Shown: positions 20,976 through 35,146 of the stretch, in pieces | Layout: every line of letters begins with the position of its first letter | How positions within the stretch are numbered: position 1 is the first letter of the stretch | Source of the DNA: Henckelia pumila | Lineage: Eukaryota > Streptophyta > Magnoliopsida > Lamiales > Gesneriaceae | NCBI RefSeq assembly: GCF_033568475.1 | Contig: NC_133123.1 | Coordinates: 17,222,622 to 17,286,621, forward strand | Direction of reading: 5' to 3' | Length of the DNA: 64,000 bases | Notes under the pieces: generated by a model | Databases searched by the model: none | What the model was told of the DNA's origin: nothing | The model's input: the letters and a program-made list of their open reading frames with translations, nothing else | Translations under genes and position numbers: made by a program

Positions 20976-23011
20976 TGTAGGAACTCGTACCCTATTTTAT
21001 GAGCTTAGAGGTAAAACATGATTAAGAGATCCCGATATAAATTAACCAGGTGATTAATCGGATAAAAAATGTGGAATCAAGGCTTTGGAACAACCAAACA
21101 GATCGAAACTTTTGAAGTGGATTCGGAAGCACCGACCTTTAGGAGCTGAAGTTCGGAGGCAAAGGGTATGTTCGGACCTTTCAAAGGTTAGGCCATGCGT
21201 ACTTAGTGAGGTGTCACCAGCGTTTAGACACACAAAGGCATGCATGAAATCGGAACGTGTGAAGATGGGAACGGAGCTTCAGATAGGGACAGTCTAGCAA
21301 TGTAGCTAGCATGCAAAGATCGAAGCTTCCAATGTGAGGATCGGAGTTTCCGATCGTCGCATATAAACAGGGCATGCGAAACTCACAATTTTCTTGCCAA
21401 TTCACTACCTTTCTCTCCAATTTTGGTGTTTTTTGGGCGTTTTCAGCCATCTAAGCGAGGCCCGGGCGGTAGCAAGGCGCTTCCGAAGTCGTAGAGGAGC
21501 CATGCCCAGGAGTTAGGGCCTTCGACAACATAGGACTAATGACGAACGCATGTATAATTCTGGATCCCTAATAGTATTAAGGGTATCTATTAGCTTTGTA
21601 GTAGTCCGTATCCAAAATAGAGTGATTAAGTCATTAATCACTATTGGATATGTAAAACATAATTAAAGGATCCTCAAATGAGTTCAAAGAGTTGGAATAT
21701 GAATTTAGGACACTCAAAATGGTCCGGGAGGGATCGGACGATCCGATCTCCATCGGATAAGATAAGATAAGATAAAAAAATGAAATCTGATTGACTAGCT
21801 GAAGGATTTCGGACGCTCCGAAGTGAGGGTTCGGACGATCCGAACAGTAGCCAAGCCAGGTGTCTGAGTGGGTTACGTCACGGATGACGTAATATTGAGA
21901 TCGAACGATCCGAAGTCCAGTTCGAACGCTCCAAAGTATTGTCAGGGACACATGGAGAACATGCAGAGTTCGGACGCTCCGAAAGGGGAGTTCGGACCAT
22001 CCAAACTTCGGCTCTAAATATAGGGTCCTAGGGCCTCATTTGTGCACCTCTTTCAACTTTTTTCCATCTTCTTTAGTATTATATTTTAGGTGTCCTAGTC
22101 ACCTAGGTTGGTTTGGTATTTGATGGGTCGGTCTACGAGGTATAGCAAAGTTGTGTCCAAGTGGAGGGGCTATCGCCATCAGCGGGCTGACGACGGACGC
22201 ATGTATAACTTTGGCTTCCTAAAAATATCAAGGAGTATATAATAGCTTAGTTAAGGCTTTTAGAGCTTAACAGATGATGCATGGGTATTTTGCGTTGTAG
22301 TACTGGATGGTAGGCTTGGAACCTAGATTGATGCTTCTAGGACTGCCTTAGTAAGGTACGTAAGTACTGATTGAGATTGTCAGCGGGTATGCATGCTTAT
22401 ATATTTCATTTATGTGTCATGATTGCATGTTTCTGTTATGCTACATGTGCATACATCTTGATTTAGCCGGTATTGTTGGCTTACCCAGTATAGGGGATTT
22501 ACCCACTGTGGATGAGAACCATAGTTTTGGGACCTGGATATGTCCACGATATATGGTATGGGAGCCACCTCCTGATGCGTCGGCCTAGCATGCTACATAC
22601 CATGGCACCTAGTCTGAGCAGGATATGATTCTCAGTATGATACCCCAACATTCATTTGCATGCATCATATTTGTATGTTTCCCGTACTAGCGTATTGAGC
22701 TTTAGCGCTCACGTCCAGTATTTTTTTGTTGTCTGGACACCCCATCCGACGAGGCAGATGCAGGTGAAGGTAGTACACCCAAAGGCTATGTGGAGTCAGT
22801 AAACAAGGAAGAGGCAACAGGGTTAGTTGTTAGTCTTATATTTGTTTATCAAGGTTTATTTGATTGGGTTGTATTATCAAATTGTTTAGTCGGTTGTATT
22901 CTGCCGGTCCGCTTTTATTCAAGCTTCCGCAATTATTTCTGATTTACTGTTATTGCATGCTTTATTAAGCATTAATCTCTGATTAATAGTGATCCGGGTT
23001 GGATTACTACA
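20976..23011 (+). repeat. Gypsy 3' LTR, about 2.0 kb
   Basis: A purine-rich tract (TATGGTGGGAGAG, ending 20975) is followed by TGTAGGAACTCGTACC, and the unit ends GGTTGGATTACTACA, giving TGTAG...CTACA ends. It holds a cluster of short palindromes at 21732-22005, a TATA-like CTCTAAATATAG at about 22013, and internal duplication (21537-21600 resembles 22185-22250). No 5' partner LTR is in the window. Confidence 0.65.
21732..22005. repeat. Cluster of TTCGGACGNTCCGAA palindromes
   Basis: TTCGGACGCTCCGAA at 21808-21822 and 21969-21983, TTCGGACGATCCGAA at 21830-21844, GATCGGACGATCCGATC at 21732-21748, and degraded copies near 21900, 21920 and 21991. Related half sites appear further upstream, for example GGATCGGAGTTTCCGATC near 21340. 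The cluster ends just before a TATA-like sequence. Confidence 0.8.
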
Positions 23012-23823
23012 GCTTAGTTAAGGCTTTTAGATCAGTAATAGTGATATGGTAAATATTGGTTTGTAGTTTTGAACCTTAGACTTGTGCTACTAGGACTATC
23101 TTAGTAAGGTACATAAGTACTGACTAGGATAGCCAGCGAGTATGCATGCTTATATGTTGCATTTTATGTTCCACGATTCATGTTTTACTGCTTTGAAATA
23201 TTATGTTGCATGTGCATATTCATGTTGAACCGAGACTCCTTTGAGGTAGCCTTTGTAGTAGGGTCGCTCAACACTATATTTCTTGTTATATTGTCTGACA
23301 CCGGAAGACGCCGTGATGACGAAAATTTACGCTACGGTGATCTTGACGAGTGTGTGGATGTACCCAGCGTACTTGACCCCAAATGGTACTACATGCTCAT
23401 TGGCGCCTAGAATGAGTAGGACTTGTGATAACCAGTACCCAGTCATTTGCATGCATCATACTAGGTTTGTATATTCGTGCTTATCATATTGAACGTAGTC
23501 GCTCACGTCTAGTGTTTTGTTTCTTAGATATTTGACAGGGCATGTCTCATATTTGACGACGTTGGTGGGTCGAGGCAAGGTTGAGAGCTGGAGCTGTGGT
23601 TGCAGTGAGTTTTTGTTATTTAAGTGGTATTGATACTGATTTTTGATTTGGATGTATAAACAATTTATCGCTTTCGATTTTAGTCACCGGTTGTATTCCG
23701 TCTGTTTTTTTGTAAACCCGACTTTAGTTTTCGCTATTTAATTTGTTTTATCGTTTTGCTTAAGTTATATTAATTGCATGCTTATTAAGTCAAGTAGTAG
23801 GTGATCTGAACACGATCACTACA
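23012..23823 (+). repeat. Second Gypsy LTR fragment, 5'-truncated
   Basis: From GCTTAGTTAAGGCTTTTAG it runs parallel to 22242-23011 (GTAAGGTACATAAGTACTGA, TATGCATGCTTATAT, GTATTGAGC-like word) and ends CGATCACTACA. It begins exactly where the first LTR ends and lacks its own first half. Confidence 0.6.
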
Positions 23824-24560
23824 AGTTGTGCCTATTGCACATTGGAACTATGTTGGTGGCTGAAGGAACAACTTTCTAAGGAGGAATTTGAGATACTCGC
23901 AGTTCAAACGTGGGAATATGGAAAGAAAAACATAAGTTTCTACATGGATATGAGACGAAACCTCTGGCCGAAAATATTTCTTGGAGCTCAACATTCCTAG
24001 TTGAGACTCAAAGAGCCCGATCCAAGGAGATTCATATTGAAGAGTCAGAGAGGGAACGGCCGGAAAAAATCCAGAAACCACCAAGTGTGTGCACCCTAAA
24101 GCTTAATGTGGATGCGACCGTGAATGAGGATGAGCGCCTGTATAGTATCGGTGGTATAGTTCGAGACTCTCAAGGCCGGTTGTTGCTAGCTTTTGACAAA
24201 CAAATAAATCAATCCATCTCAGTAGTGCATGGCGAACTGTAAGCAATCCAGGAAGGAATACAACTCTTGTATGAGAAGAATCTACGAGATATACAAGTTG
24301 CAACTGACCTTCTTTTGTCAGAGCATACAGTCACAACCAAACATAAGGATCTTTGGCTATATTGGATTTTGTGTAGAAGAGATCAGAGAGCGTCTAAAGA
24401 AACTCGTGATTGTTGGTATAATTCACGTTCGTAATACGACCAACAAAGTGGTCCATGGTTTAACTCGTTTTGCTTCTTCTTCTTCCCTTTCATCATTTGT
24501 ATGGGTGAATGAAAAATTTTCATCTTGGTTAGTTAGATTTGTAATGAATAATTAAAAAAT
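23824..24560 (+). pseudogene. LINE-type RNase H domain remnant
   Basis: Frame 23910-24242 includes LKLNVDATVNEDERLYSIGG and IVRDSQGRLLLAF, the first strand and catalytic Asp of the RNase H-like domain found at the end of plant LINE polyproteins. Frame 24229 onward includes HVRNTTNKVVHGLTRFASSS, the end of the same domain. Upstream, 23830-23950 resembles the zinc-binding reverse-transcriptase-associated segment. Stops and shifts mark it as a dead fragment. Confidence 0.6.
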
Positions 24561-25398
24561 TATGAGTTTTTACCGCCAAATTTTTTTTAGATATTGCCAT
24601 AATAAATAATATTCCAAAATCAATGATAAATATTCTAATTATTTAAGCATGCATCGCGTGCATCCCAATACTAATATAAATAAAGATAACACCAACTAGT
24701 ACCATGTTTAAAACTATAATCATTTGAGTTGTTTTAAGTAGTGTTTGAGAATTGAGATTGCTTTATAAAAATATTTAATTTTATTAAATAAAAGTTCACG
24801 AGTATTTTTTGAAAGTTATCTCAAACATTAACTTAATATCTTTGGTGAAATTAGTAGAGTAGATTTTGTAAAAGTTTGATCTCTTGGTAATCACTGTGAG
24901 AATTTATGTGAGTACCGACTGATACGACATCTTGTAATGCCACATGAACCGATGCTTAGTAGGTACTAAGGATGACTACTTGGAGATCAAATCTCGTTTT
25001 GTGAGAAAAATAATTTATTTTACAATAATTTTTGGGTTGTAATATACTCTCTCAATCCCGATTATATTATTTTACTTTTTTTTTTCTACACAAAATAAGA
25101 AAAAAAACATTGGGAAAACAAATTATGTATACATTTTTTATTTAATATATTCAAAAAACAATTGCACAATTTTCAAGACGTAATTGATAATGATATATTA
25201 GTAAAGATTGTTGAAAAACTATTAATAAATATAGTTCATGTTTATATATATAATTGTGACATAATATTACAATGTGATTTTGGCAGCTTGGCAAAACATA
25301 AAAAATATATATATATATATAAAACCAACAAGCCATCAAGTTCGTTCCTTTATCCCACTGCCGAGACCGGGGAGTTTCGTGTTCGCAATCTGAATCCA
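24561..25398. other. AT-rich intergenic sequence upstream of the PPR gene
   Basis: No coding motif is visible. The presumed promoter and 5' UTR of the PPR gene lie here, and a (TA)n run is at about 25306-25322. Confidence 0.55.
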
Positions 25399-28300
25399 AT
25401 GGAGGTGTCATCGGTGCTTGGAAATGGCTATCAATCAGTGCTATGTCCCCCGAAAACCCGACCCATCAAGTATTCTCCTCCCGTTATCGCCTTGGCACTG
25501 GTGCCTCCGCCGCTGCGGACAGCCTCGACTTCAACTAGCACTTCAAGTGCTGGGAAACTAGCCGAAGGTCGAAGCCAACCCACGAATGCTTCCACACGTT
25601 TTTCTGGGAATCATTCGGTTTCTTATAAACTCAGACAATCCGCTATTCTTGAGGTTCTACAGTCTTCTGATTTGGCACCTGCTCTCTTGAGGTTTGTTTA
25701 ACTCAGTTTTCTGATGATTATGATGCTATCTCACATTGAGTTTTGAACTTAATTGTGTGGTATTACGTTGTTATATTTGTCTTTTCGATTGAACTAAGAG
25801 ATAACGGTAGCTCTTCAAAGCTGAATTGTAGTTAAAATTTTAGTAGTATTGTTGTCCTCCGCGAGCTCGAGCATTAGGAACTAATTCCATGGTATCGAAT
25901 CAATAGATTACTATCTCGAATCCCGCAATCCCATTTCGTTTTGGGTATAAATTTCGTGGCTTAAATGTGGAAAGGCTTGCTATTGTTGGACTACTTTTTG
26001 AGAGTTTGTGCATGTTTCTAACAAATGCCAACCGGCATTTGGTTATGAATTTTCTCGGGTTTTTTTCTCCTTTTCTTGGGGGAATAAAGTTCAAATTTCA
26101 TTTACGGGCTTGTTAACATATCTGCTTTAGTGCTCGTTAACAAGCATGAAGACATATCATTTAGTATGCTGATGAGCTAAATACTGTGTTAATTGAGATT
26201 TTATACTCTCTTCATTACTTTATGGAAGGTTTGAAGTATCTGTAACCTGTGGCTATTATGTCTGAAGTCATTTGCTTGGTTGGGGCATCAAATAAGTTTA
26301 AATTTCGGTTTCCGGTTGACTTGGAGGGTGACTAAAGTTTCTTTGCAAATAAATGATTGTACTCAATATATTAATGTTGTTTCGTGGAAAATTGTCTGTA
26401 CTGTGTTCGTTTACGTTTGATTTGAGGGTAGAATTTGGACAAATTCACTTGGCAATGAATTTCAAATATTCCTCTCTAATACTTCATCAAATCCAAATCC
26501 TTCGATCCAAACGCAACCTCAATTCTTTTGAGGACATTCTGAATATTCCTTTATAAATGGTGAATATTATTTCCAGAATTTGTTGTGGATATACACTTTT
26601 CTCTATCTCATTGAAAACAAGATTTTGCGCAAACTAGTTTGGAATTGGTAGTCACAGTGAAGGAGCTTGTGCATCCTATACCATCTTGACCAAGGATTAT
26701 TTTCTCGGAGATAACATGTTCTTCGCCCACTTCTTAAATGGTGTGCCTCGTGTATAAATTGATGAAGAAGCCTTTTGATTTTTGAATTCAGAGGGTTTGC
26801 ACATCCATGTACTTATTGAATGAAAATTTGATCTTTACATGGAGAGATAACATCAGTTTCTGTACAGATTAGGAGAAGTGTTGAAAGCACAAGACATGAA
26901 TGTTGTTTTGCGTCATTTTGGGGAGCTAAAGAGATGGAAGGATCTTTCTCAGGTCGCATGGAGTAATATAAGATATTCTAGTTGTTTAGTTTCACTTCTT
27001 TTAGATGTTGGCTGAGCTGAATCACATAGTTTTCCCCACTCTTTTAAATGTAGAGGTGCTCATAATTTTCTCAAGATCATTTAGACTGTTAAATGATTTC
27101 TCTCCCCATTTCTTTTCGTGCTTTGATCTGAATCACATAGGTTTCACCTATGCTTTTCATGTAAGGTGCATGGTAATGTTCTCTCAAGATCACTTATGAC
27201 ACTCAAATATTTACACTCCCCATTTACTCTCTGAACATAGTATCAATATTATTAAAAGTACATGATAAAAAAATTCTCCGCTGTATCTTTTAGATAAAAG
27301 AAATTTTAAAATTTCAGTTCAAGCAAATATTTAAATTGGGAACGATGTTGGTGTTAAAAATAGGAATTTGATATGAACATAAATGATCAATTTGTGCTTA
27401 AAATTAACCCATATAAAAGTAAATTTTGTGCTAGTTTTGTATGGAAACTATTTTGACAATGCCCATTTTAGAAGTACTTTAAGATAATTATTTGTAAGTA
27501 TTGCTTATCATGGGTCGATGTCACATAACTATCTATATTCATAAATGATTGCACTTAGTAATATTTGATGAAGACCAGCAAATTAAGTTATAAAAACAGA
27601 GGTTTCAAGCAACAATTTTTAAGAACCATGCGGATATTTAGTATTGTCCTCCAAGATAGTGTGGAGTTTGCATATATAATTCAAAGCTTGAAGAACAAGT
27701 GCTCTGATTGGGTTCGGAAAGCATATTGGGAATATAAATATTTCTCAAGTAGTAATCTGTATGTCTGAAGGTGAAATAATCATTTTACAAATCTTTATCC
27801 TTGATTTCTCAGTTGCTTCAGAAAATATTATTAGGAATTAGGATAAGACAGATTTATTGGTCTCCAAATTCTAATTTACTTCCATGTTTGTGCTTTGTTT
27901 TATACAGATATGCATCTATGACCTATAATGCCAACGGAATGACATGACCATTCTGTTATTTTTGGTATTTTAATCAGCTATTTGCATTTAATTTTGGATT
28001 TGATGACTCCGCAGCTGTTTGATTGGATGCAGCAACATGGCAAAATCAACGGTGCATCTTACAGTAGTTATATAAAGTTTGTAGGGAGGGGTCCTAATTC
28101 CATGAAGGCTGTAGAGATATACAGTAACATTAAGGACGAGACTATGAGGAGAAATGTCTCAGTCTGTAATTCCACTCTTAATTGTTTAATAAAGGGCGGC
28201 AAGATTGAGAGTAGCTTTAAGCTTTTTAATCAAATGCAGCGAGATGGCTTGGTTCCTGATATTGTGACGTATAGTACGGTATGCACCTTATTCTCAGCTC

Positions 28301-31300
28301 TATCTTTTGGTATTCAAGTGGGGAAGTTTTGCGAATTGCATATCTATGTATCATCCACAACCTTGTCTCCTGTTGCTGATGATATATTTTTTGTTTATGC
28401 CTGTGTAGTTCCAAGATCCTTTGAATGTGTGAACTGCAAAATGCCCTGATTATTGAAGTAATGTGATTATATCACTGTTTTGATGTTGAGGTGTCATTGT
28501 GATTTTACTATATCTTTTTGGTGGAAGTGGCAGGATCATGACAAGTTTGTGGAACTTTGACATGGCAATATTAATATGTGCTTTGATTATAATCTATATA
28601 TTTTTTGGATAGATATGACTGAAAAGAAAAACATATAGGTAAAATTCAAATAGATAAAACAAAAGTCGTAACCGAATTGGTGAAGAACTTGATGGCCCCC
28701 TTAAAGAAAATCTGCCTCTGTTCGGTACTGAATTTTTATTTCTATCCTTATTTTGTGCAAATTTTAGTTTTTTTAATTTGATCCAACGTGGACAATGTTC
28801 TGCATCTGTAGCTACTTGTGGGCTGCGCCAAAGTTAAAGACGGTTACTTAAAGGCAATGGAATTGATTCAGGAAATTAAGTCTCAAGGATTGCATATGGA
28901 TATTGTAATGTATGGAACATTGTTAACAGTTTGTGCTTCAAACAATCGACATGAAGAAGCAGAAAAATACTTTGACGAGATGAAGGGTGAAGGTCATTCT
29001 CCAAATGTCTTCCACTACAGCTCTCTGCTCAATGCATACGCAGTTGATGGAAACTATAAGAAGGCTGATGAGTTGATTCACGGGATGAAATCTGCAGGAT
29101 TGGAATTGAATAAAGTGAGTTTTAGTCCTTGACTGGTTAACAAAATTCATTTCTACTTGTATGGGTCAACACTGGTGAATATCTGTGACAGCTGAATCAC
29201 TTTAACATGCTGATTAGGATGTTTCAGAATAGATTGGACTTTATACAGAACTGATACAACATTTATAAGCTATACCGCAACCACGATGAGCCATTTTTAT
29301 AACAATGCTTGTACCTGAAATTCAATATCTGCGAGAAAGAGAACATCTACATTTTATTGATTTTAACAACTTTGCTGAAACTATGTTTGCTTCCCCTAAT
29401 GCAGGTTATTTTAACAACACTGCTAAAAGTTTATGTTAAAGGAGGCTTGTTTGAGAAATCAAGAAAACTACTGGATGAACTGCAAGCTCTAGGCTATGCC
29501 GAAGATGAGGTAATTATTCATTGACTTCATGTGTTCCATTATAATTTAAACTGATGACCTTTTGTCTCTCTACATGTCTGTCGGAAATTTGTTTTCTGTA
29601 TTTTGTTCTTCTGAATATTTACTCAACAAATTACTTGATAATTATCTGATAGGGAACTTGACTCTACCAGCACTGTTAAGAAGAGTTGACAAGAGGCACT
29701 TGGAAAATCATATTCATATAATAAAATGATTATTCTGGTTTTCTTTTCTGTTAATCTAAACATTTTTCTATTTTAACCTTTTTTGGTCTCTCTAAATCAG
29801 TTGATGTGTATTTGAAACTTTAATCCTATGGCATCTAGAAAACAACATATCAAATTAATGAACTCAACATGTATTGACATGAAAATAAACCATATTTTTT
29901 AAATTCGAAAGAAGGCTTTTATATATTTACCTTCTAAATCGATAATGCTATGGACGAGCAAACTATCCAAAACCTTTAGAGTCAGCCAAGCTTGATAAGG
30001 AACTATCACGACATTTTTAGTTTACTTTAATTTCCATATTTCCTAGAGTTTTAACATGTGACCATGTTTAATCAAAACCCATTTTCTGCAGAGGCCATAC
30101 TGTTTGCTGATTGATGGGCTTGCAAAGTCCGGGAAATTGACGGAAGCCAAGTTAGTTTTTGATGAAATGAGGCAAAAAGAAGTGAAAAATGGTACATTTT
30201 TTCAGAAATTATAGTCTTTTGCTGGAATTTTTTCGTTTTAGGCGATGTAAACTGTCTGTATCCCGTTCTTAAAAATCAGGAAGGTTTTAAATTACTTGTT
30301 GTTTCTTTAATATAAAGATGGCTTCCTTCCATATGTTTGATGTGCAACTCCGGATGACTTTAAAACTGGTCGAAGAATACAATGTTTTTTATGCTCAGAA
30401 TCGTCAAGTAGTATAGTACTTCTGTTATCTCCTTGGTTCTTGAACAAAACATCCAGCTTAATATAAATACACATCTTTCTTTACTTAGTGACATACTGAT
30501 TATATTTTTTGCTCAAAATATGCAGATGGTTACTCCTACAGTATCATGATTTCAGCACTTTGCCGTAGTAGCCTGATTGAAGAAGCCAAGGAATTGGCTT
30601 GTGAATTTGAGGCGAAATATGATAAGTACGACGTGGTTATTTTGAACTCAATGCTCTGTGCCTATTGTAGGTCAGGGGACATGAAGAATGTGATGAGCAT
30701 AATGAAGAAAATGGATGAATCCGGAATTAGTCCTGATTGGATGACATTTCAAATTTTGATTAAATATTTCTGCAAGGAGAAATTATATTTACTTGCATAC
30801 CGTACTATGGAAGACATGCACAAAAAAGGTCATCAACTAGAGGAGGTAAGTCACAATTACTGTAGCTTGTTGTAGAGTTATCTTACATACAAATTCTTAT
30901 ATTTGGTTGAACAAATAGACAATCTGGAGTTACAAATTGATGCCTGATGATGCATGGTGTTTCTGAACCATATGTCCCGGTTTCTTACCAGGCTTTGCTT
31001 GATTGTATTGTTGTAGTCTATGGAACCTCTCTCATTTGTTTTGCTTTGGCTATTGTTTAATGGAGTGATATCTTTCAGATGTATTCTTTTAAATACTTGC
31101 TTCCAGTGTAGTGATGGACAACTCAAAGTTGGCCTTCTATGATTCAAGGACCTAAAATCTATTGAATTTATCTCTGTCAGGAACTGAACCTTGCATGTCC
31201 GTCGTATTTATCAATTGATGGGAGATCACATAGTTCACTTTTAACAACAGAACACTGAAACTATGTGTTAGGCTACTGGTTACTTGGCCACAAAAATTAG

Positions 31301-32866
31301 ATCAAAACACCTAGAATTAATTATTGGAAGAACAAACTTGAACAACCCAGAGATAAATCTCTGTACATAAACCCTAGCCAAAGCTAGTATTTCCCTAGCC
31401 AAACTGCTAGTTACGACCTTCAAAGAAAGCAACCGAATGCCTAACAAACTAACACTCCCCACATTTTATTGCTCTCTCCCACACGTCTAGATGCTTCTAT
31501 GGGCTTGAGTTTATTGGGCCCAAGTCCAATATATATTAAAACTCATATACATATAGTCCCTAACACTATGCCAAACTTTCGCAACTAAACTACTGGCTTA
31601 TTGTGAGACCTTATGCTACTAGCAACTGAATGCTACATTATTTTTTGCGAACATGTTCTGTTTGTTTGGACGGGACACGTTAAAGCAAGCTATAAACTCA
31701 GTGAACATGTTCTAGTATCTTACAGGTTATTCTAATGCAGGGCCTCTCCATCGTTTTGATCAATTGTCTCGGTAAAGCTGGTGCCCATTCAGAAGCATTC
31801 TCGGTGTACATTATGTTGAAATATAGCAAAAGAACAATAAACAAGGGCCTCCATGAAAGGATTTTACACTCTCTACTTGCAGGAGGACTTCTGAAAGATG
31901 CCTATGTGGTGGTCAAGGTTTGTAATTATGTTGGGACAACCTTCATTAGAATATCACTTAATGTGGTTTTACATTTTTGAGCACCCCATATTTTCAGGAC
32001 AATGCAAAGCTGATTTCTCAGCATGCTATTAAGAAGTTTGCTACCTCATTTATGGATAAAGGCAATATAAACTTGGTAAATGATGTGATCAAGGCCTTGC
32101 ACAGCAATGACTACAAGATTGATCCGGTAAATTTTTGGTTATTTAGCAATATCATCAAATCTGGGTGCTTTTGTGTTGGATGTAAACTATTGTGGAACAA
32201 CAATTGGCCCTACAATCTTATCTGGTTGCAACTTGCAATCAAATTGTCTTGCTTGGGGCTAGTTCAATTTTATAAATTTGAATTGCATCGTTCGTGCTAG
32301 TTATAGTTTCTAGCACATCAAAAGTCACTCTATCCACATCAGAGCCTAAATTACGTGCTCGGTTATCATGGATTACATGGTTGCAAATATTGGGAGGATG
32401 ATTGTTTGGAAGGTGCCTTTGGAATAGTTATTTATTTATAAAGTATAACAATTGAAATGTAGAGCTCGATCTACTGCACAGTTTAAACATTTGTGTTGCA
32501 GCATCATTTCCACTGTAGCTTTTTGTACAATGAAAAAGAAAGGTGTTTGGCTCTACATGAATCACCCTGCTTTTGTGATTGGTTGTGTTTGTTATATTTC
32601 AGGATTCAGGCTTTTGTTTCATTTTTTTGTTTCAGGAAATATTTCACATGGCCATTTCTCGTTACATTAAGCAATCTGAAAAGAAAGAGCTGCTTCTTCA
32701 TTTGCTTCAGTGGATGCCTGGTCAAGGCTATGCTGTTGATTTGTCTGCTAGAAATTTGATCCTTGAGAATTCCCACTTGTTTGGGCGTCAGTTTGTGACA
32801 GAATTATTGTCCAAGCATTATGCCGTGTTGAAAACAAATAAATCCCGTGAGGGGAAGGCCAAATGA
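25399..32866 (+). CDS. P-type pentatricopeptide repeat protein, ten coding exons (At1g10910/EMB3103-like)
   Basis: PPR proteins bind organelle RNA in a base-specific way. Exons I can join in frame with GT-AG borders: 25399-25691, 26868-26952, 28015-28278, 28812-29114, 29405-29509, 30092-30191, 30526-30845, 31741-31917, 31998-32126 and 32636-32866, giving 668 codons. The first about 100 residues are Ser/Pro/Thr-rich and fit a plastid or mitochondrial transit peptide. The rest is helical 35-residue repeats, for example NSTLNCLIKGGKIESSFKLF and MYGTLLTVCASNNRHEEAEK, followed by SALCRSSLIEEAKELA. The C-terminal end has QWMPGQGYAVDLSARNLILE. No E, DYW or SMR domain is seen. Exon count, length and the C-terminus match what I remember of Arabidopsis At1g10910; the orthology is inference. 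The start is the first Met with no nearby in-frame alternative. A GT donor near 32891 suggests an intron in the 3' UTR. Confidence 0.85.
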
Positions 32867-35146
32867 ACTAGAGCTCGTGGCATCATCTCAGGTATGCAAT
32901 TGTTCTTGGATGACATTTTTTTGAAGATGAACTTGAGTTTGTTGAAAGGCAGCCACTTCATCGATTTTCAATTTTCATGCCAATGTTTTAGATATCCCAG
33001 CCACCTCATACTAGTTGGACCTGTGTCCCAACAGATACAACTTGGAAAGTCCGCCCAAATTGGATCAATGGATTGTTTTTTATGGTGGGGAAGGAATGGC
33101 TGCAAATTCTCAATAAATTTCTTGAGATCGGAAAGGCAGTCTTATCAGGGCAGATGTTTTTGATATGGTTATGAAGAGTTCGTGCAGAATCTGCTATACC
33201 TTCTCAAAATGTATCAATGATAAGCGTGATACTAGGCCGATCATGATGAGCATCTCTGGACAGAAATGGTTTTTTTGTCTACCACAAATTTCGCGTAGAT
33301 GTGTCTTGTGAGTAATTTCGAGAGAGGCGGGTTGGCTTCAGACTAACTTTTTAGCTTCGTACCTGATGCTAGCAACCATATTGAAAAGCCGGTTCAAGAT
33401 CTTGTATTGTATTTGTGGTGTTGGCTCCAAATGGATGGTTCATGTAAATTGGTGGCATTTGGTTGAACTTTAGATTGGATTCAGTTTAAAAGTTTTGCAA
33501 TGTTTTTACATGTAATTTTTGAATTTTTTTTTCCTTATAAATCTTTCATTTGGGATAGTTTTGTTAATGTGTAATCAAATGTGTATATGTAACACTTTCC
33601 AAAATATAATATAATTATATGGGGTACCAAGCAAGGGTGGACGTTGAAATAAGTGTTCTTAATTATGGGATAGATCGAATAAATTATAGCGAATAATAAA
33701 TTTTGAACTAGGAAAGTAACGTGGTAAAGTTAAGATTCGTTCGAGCAATGCTTATTGGCCAAACCGAATTCAGTTTTGATTTTGGATTAGATTATATTTA
33801 TAAGAAGAGCTTTTAAGGTTTTATACTCAAAATTGAGTAATTTACCCTGATATCCTTTAAGTGATTGTATTATTTTTGGTGAATTCATTTGTAGTCTCCA
33901 TTGGTAAACTAAGCTACAAAATATATAGTTAAATTTGTTGATCTCATTTACGTACAAAAATTGTTTAAACCAAACTATTACTTTTTTGCCATCTTTATTC
34001 AATTTTACTTCTTATTTCTCGTTTTCTTTTAAAAAAATTTTATTACATATTTTCTTAAATTTTTGTCAAATCTAATTTTTTAAATTAATCAAATATCTTA
34101 TAAAAGAGATATATCTGCTATGTTTTTAATTTAAAATAAAATATTATTTATTAAATTTATAATTAATATAAATGTGTATTAACATTCTTCAAAATTAAAA
34201 ATAAAATAGACAAAAAATTAATTTAATTTTTATCTACATAATATAAATAGATTCATAATGTCTTTATACTGTAGAAATCATATGATAATAATAATAAATA
34301 TTAATTTGATCTAAAATGTTAAGATATTTTTTATTTTATCTTAAATTTAATATAAATCAATTTTTTCGCATTATTTTCCAATAATTTTTATCTATTGTAA
34401 AAATAATTTTCAAATATATACATACTAAAAATTAGAATAAAATATAAAAAATATATTAATTTTTTATTTTATATATTTATATATATTACAATTAAGTTAT
34501 TTTTTAAAAAATATTACTTGATATACTAAAGTATTGTATTTGAGTCATTTTTATGGTAAATTAAAAATTATTCTCAAAATAAGATTTTATTGTAATAAAT
34601 TAATTTAAATAATGTAGTGTGTCATTAACATTTTATTAACATTTTTTGGAGTATAAATAACACTTATTTATTTATAATCAAATAAATCTATTTATCTATT
34701 ATCCTACAAAATTGGAACGGTTCAATTATCTTTACAATCCAAAACCATCTTTTTTTAAACAAAAAAACAAAAAAGCAAAACCATCTTTTTGTTTATATTA
34801 TAAACAAATTATATATTCTAGTAGCTTAGTCACACTAATTGCGTGTATAATGTAATATATACAGATGTTATATATGACATGAATGTAATATATTTATATT
34901 TTAAAGTATTTTCATATAAATGATGTTTAATATTATATTAAAGAATAAAAATCTCGAATGTTGTTTAAAACTCCTAGATAATTTTATAAACAATGTTTTG
35001 TAATATTTTGTTTAATATTAATATTAAAGAAAAAAGAAAAAATAGCAAATTAAATAGGAAACTGGAAAACGATAGATATTATACAAAAACAATGCAATCG
35101 ACTCCATTTTTCTGTCTCGTTGGCACTTGGCAGCATCCACACAGCA
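32867..35146. other. PPR 3' region and AT-rich intergenic spacer
   Basis: 32867 to about 33500 probably contains the PPR 3' UTR. From 33600 to 35050 the DNA is very AT-rich, with no recognisable gene or element ends. Confidence 0.5.

Noticed and set aside
28279-28449. Continuation of the PPR exon past 28278 (frame open to 28449)
   Set aside because: Residues after the GT at 28279 lose PPR character, and the next exon at 28812 joins in phase.
35120-35146. An earlier start for the dehydrogenase
   Set aside because: The frame is open but begins with TTG and has no Met before 35147.
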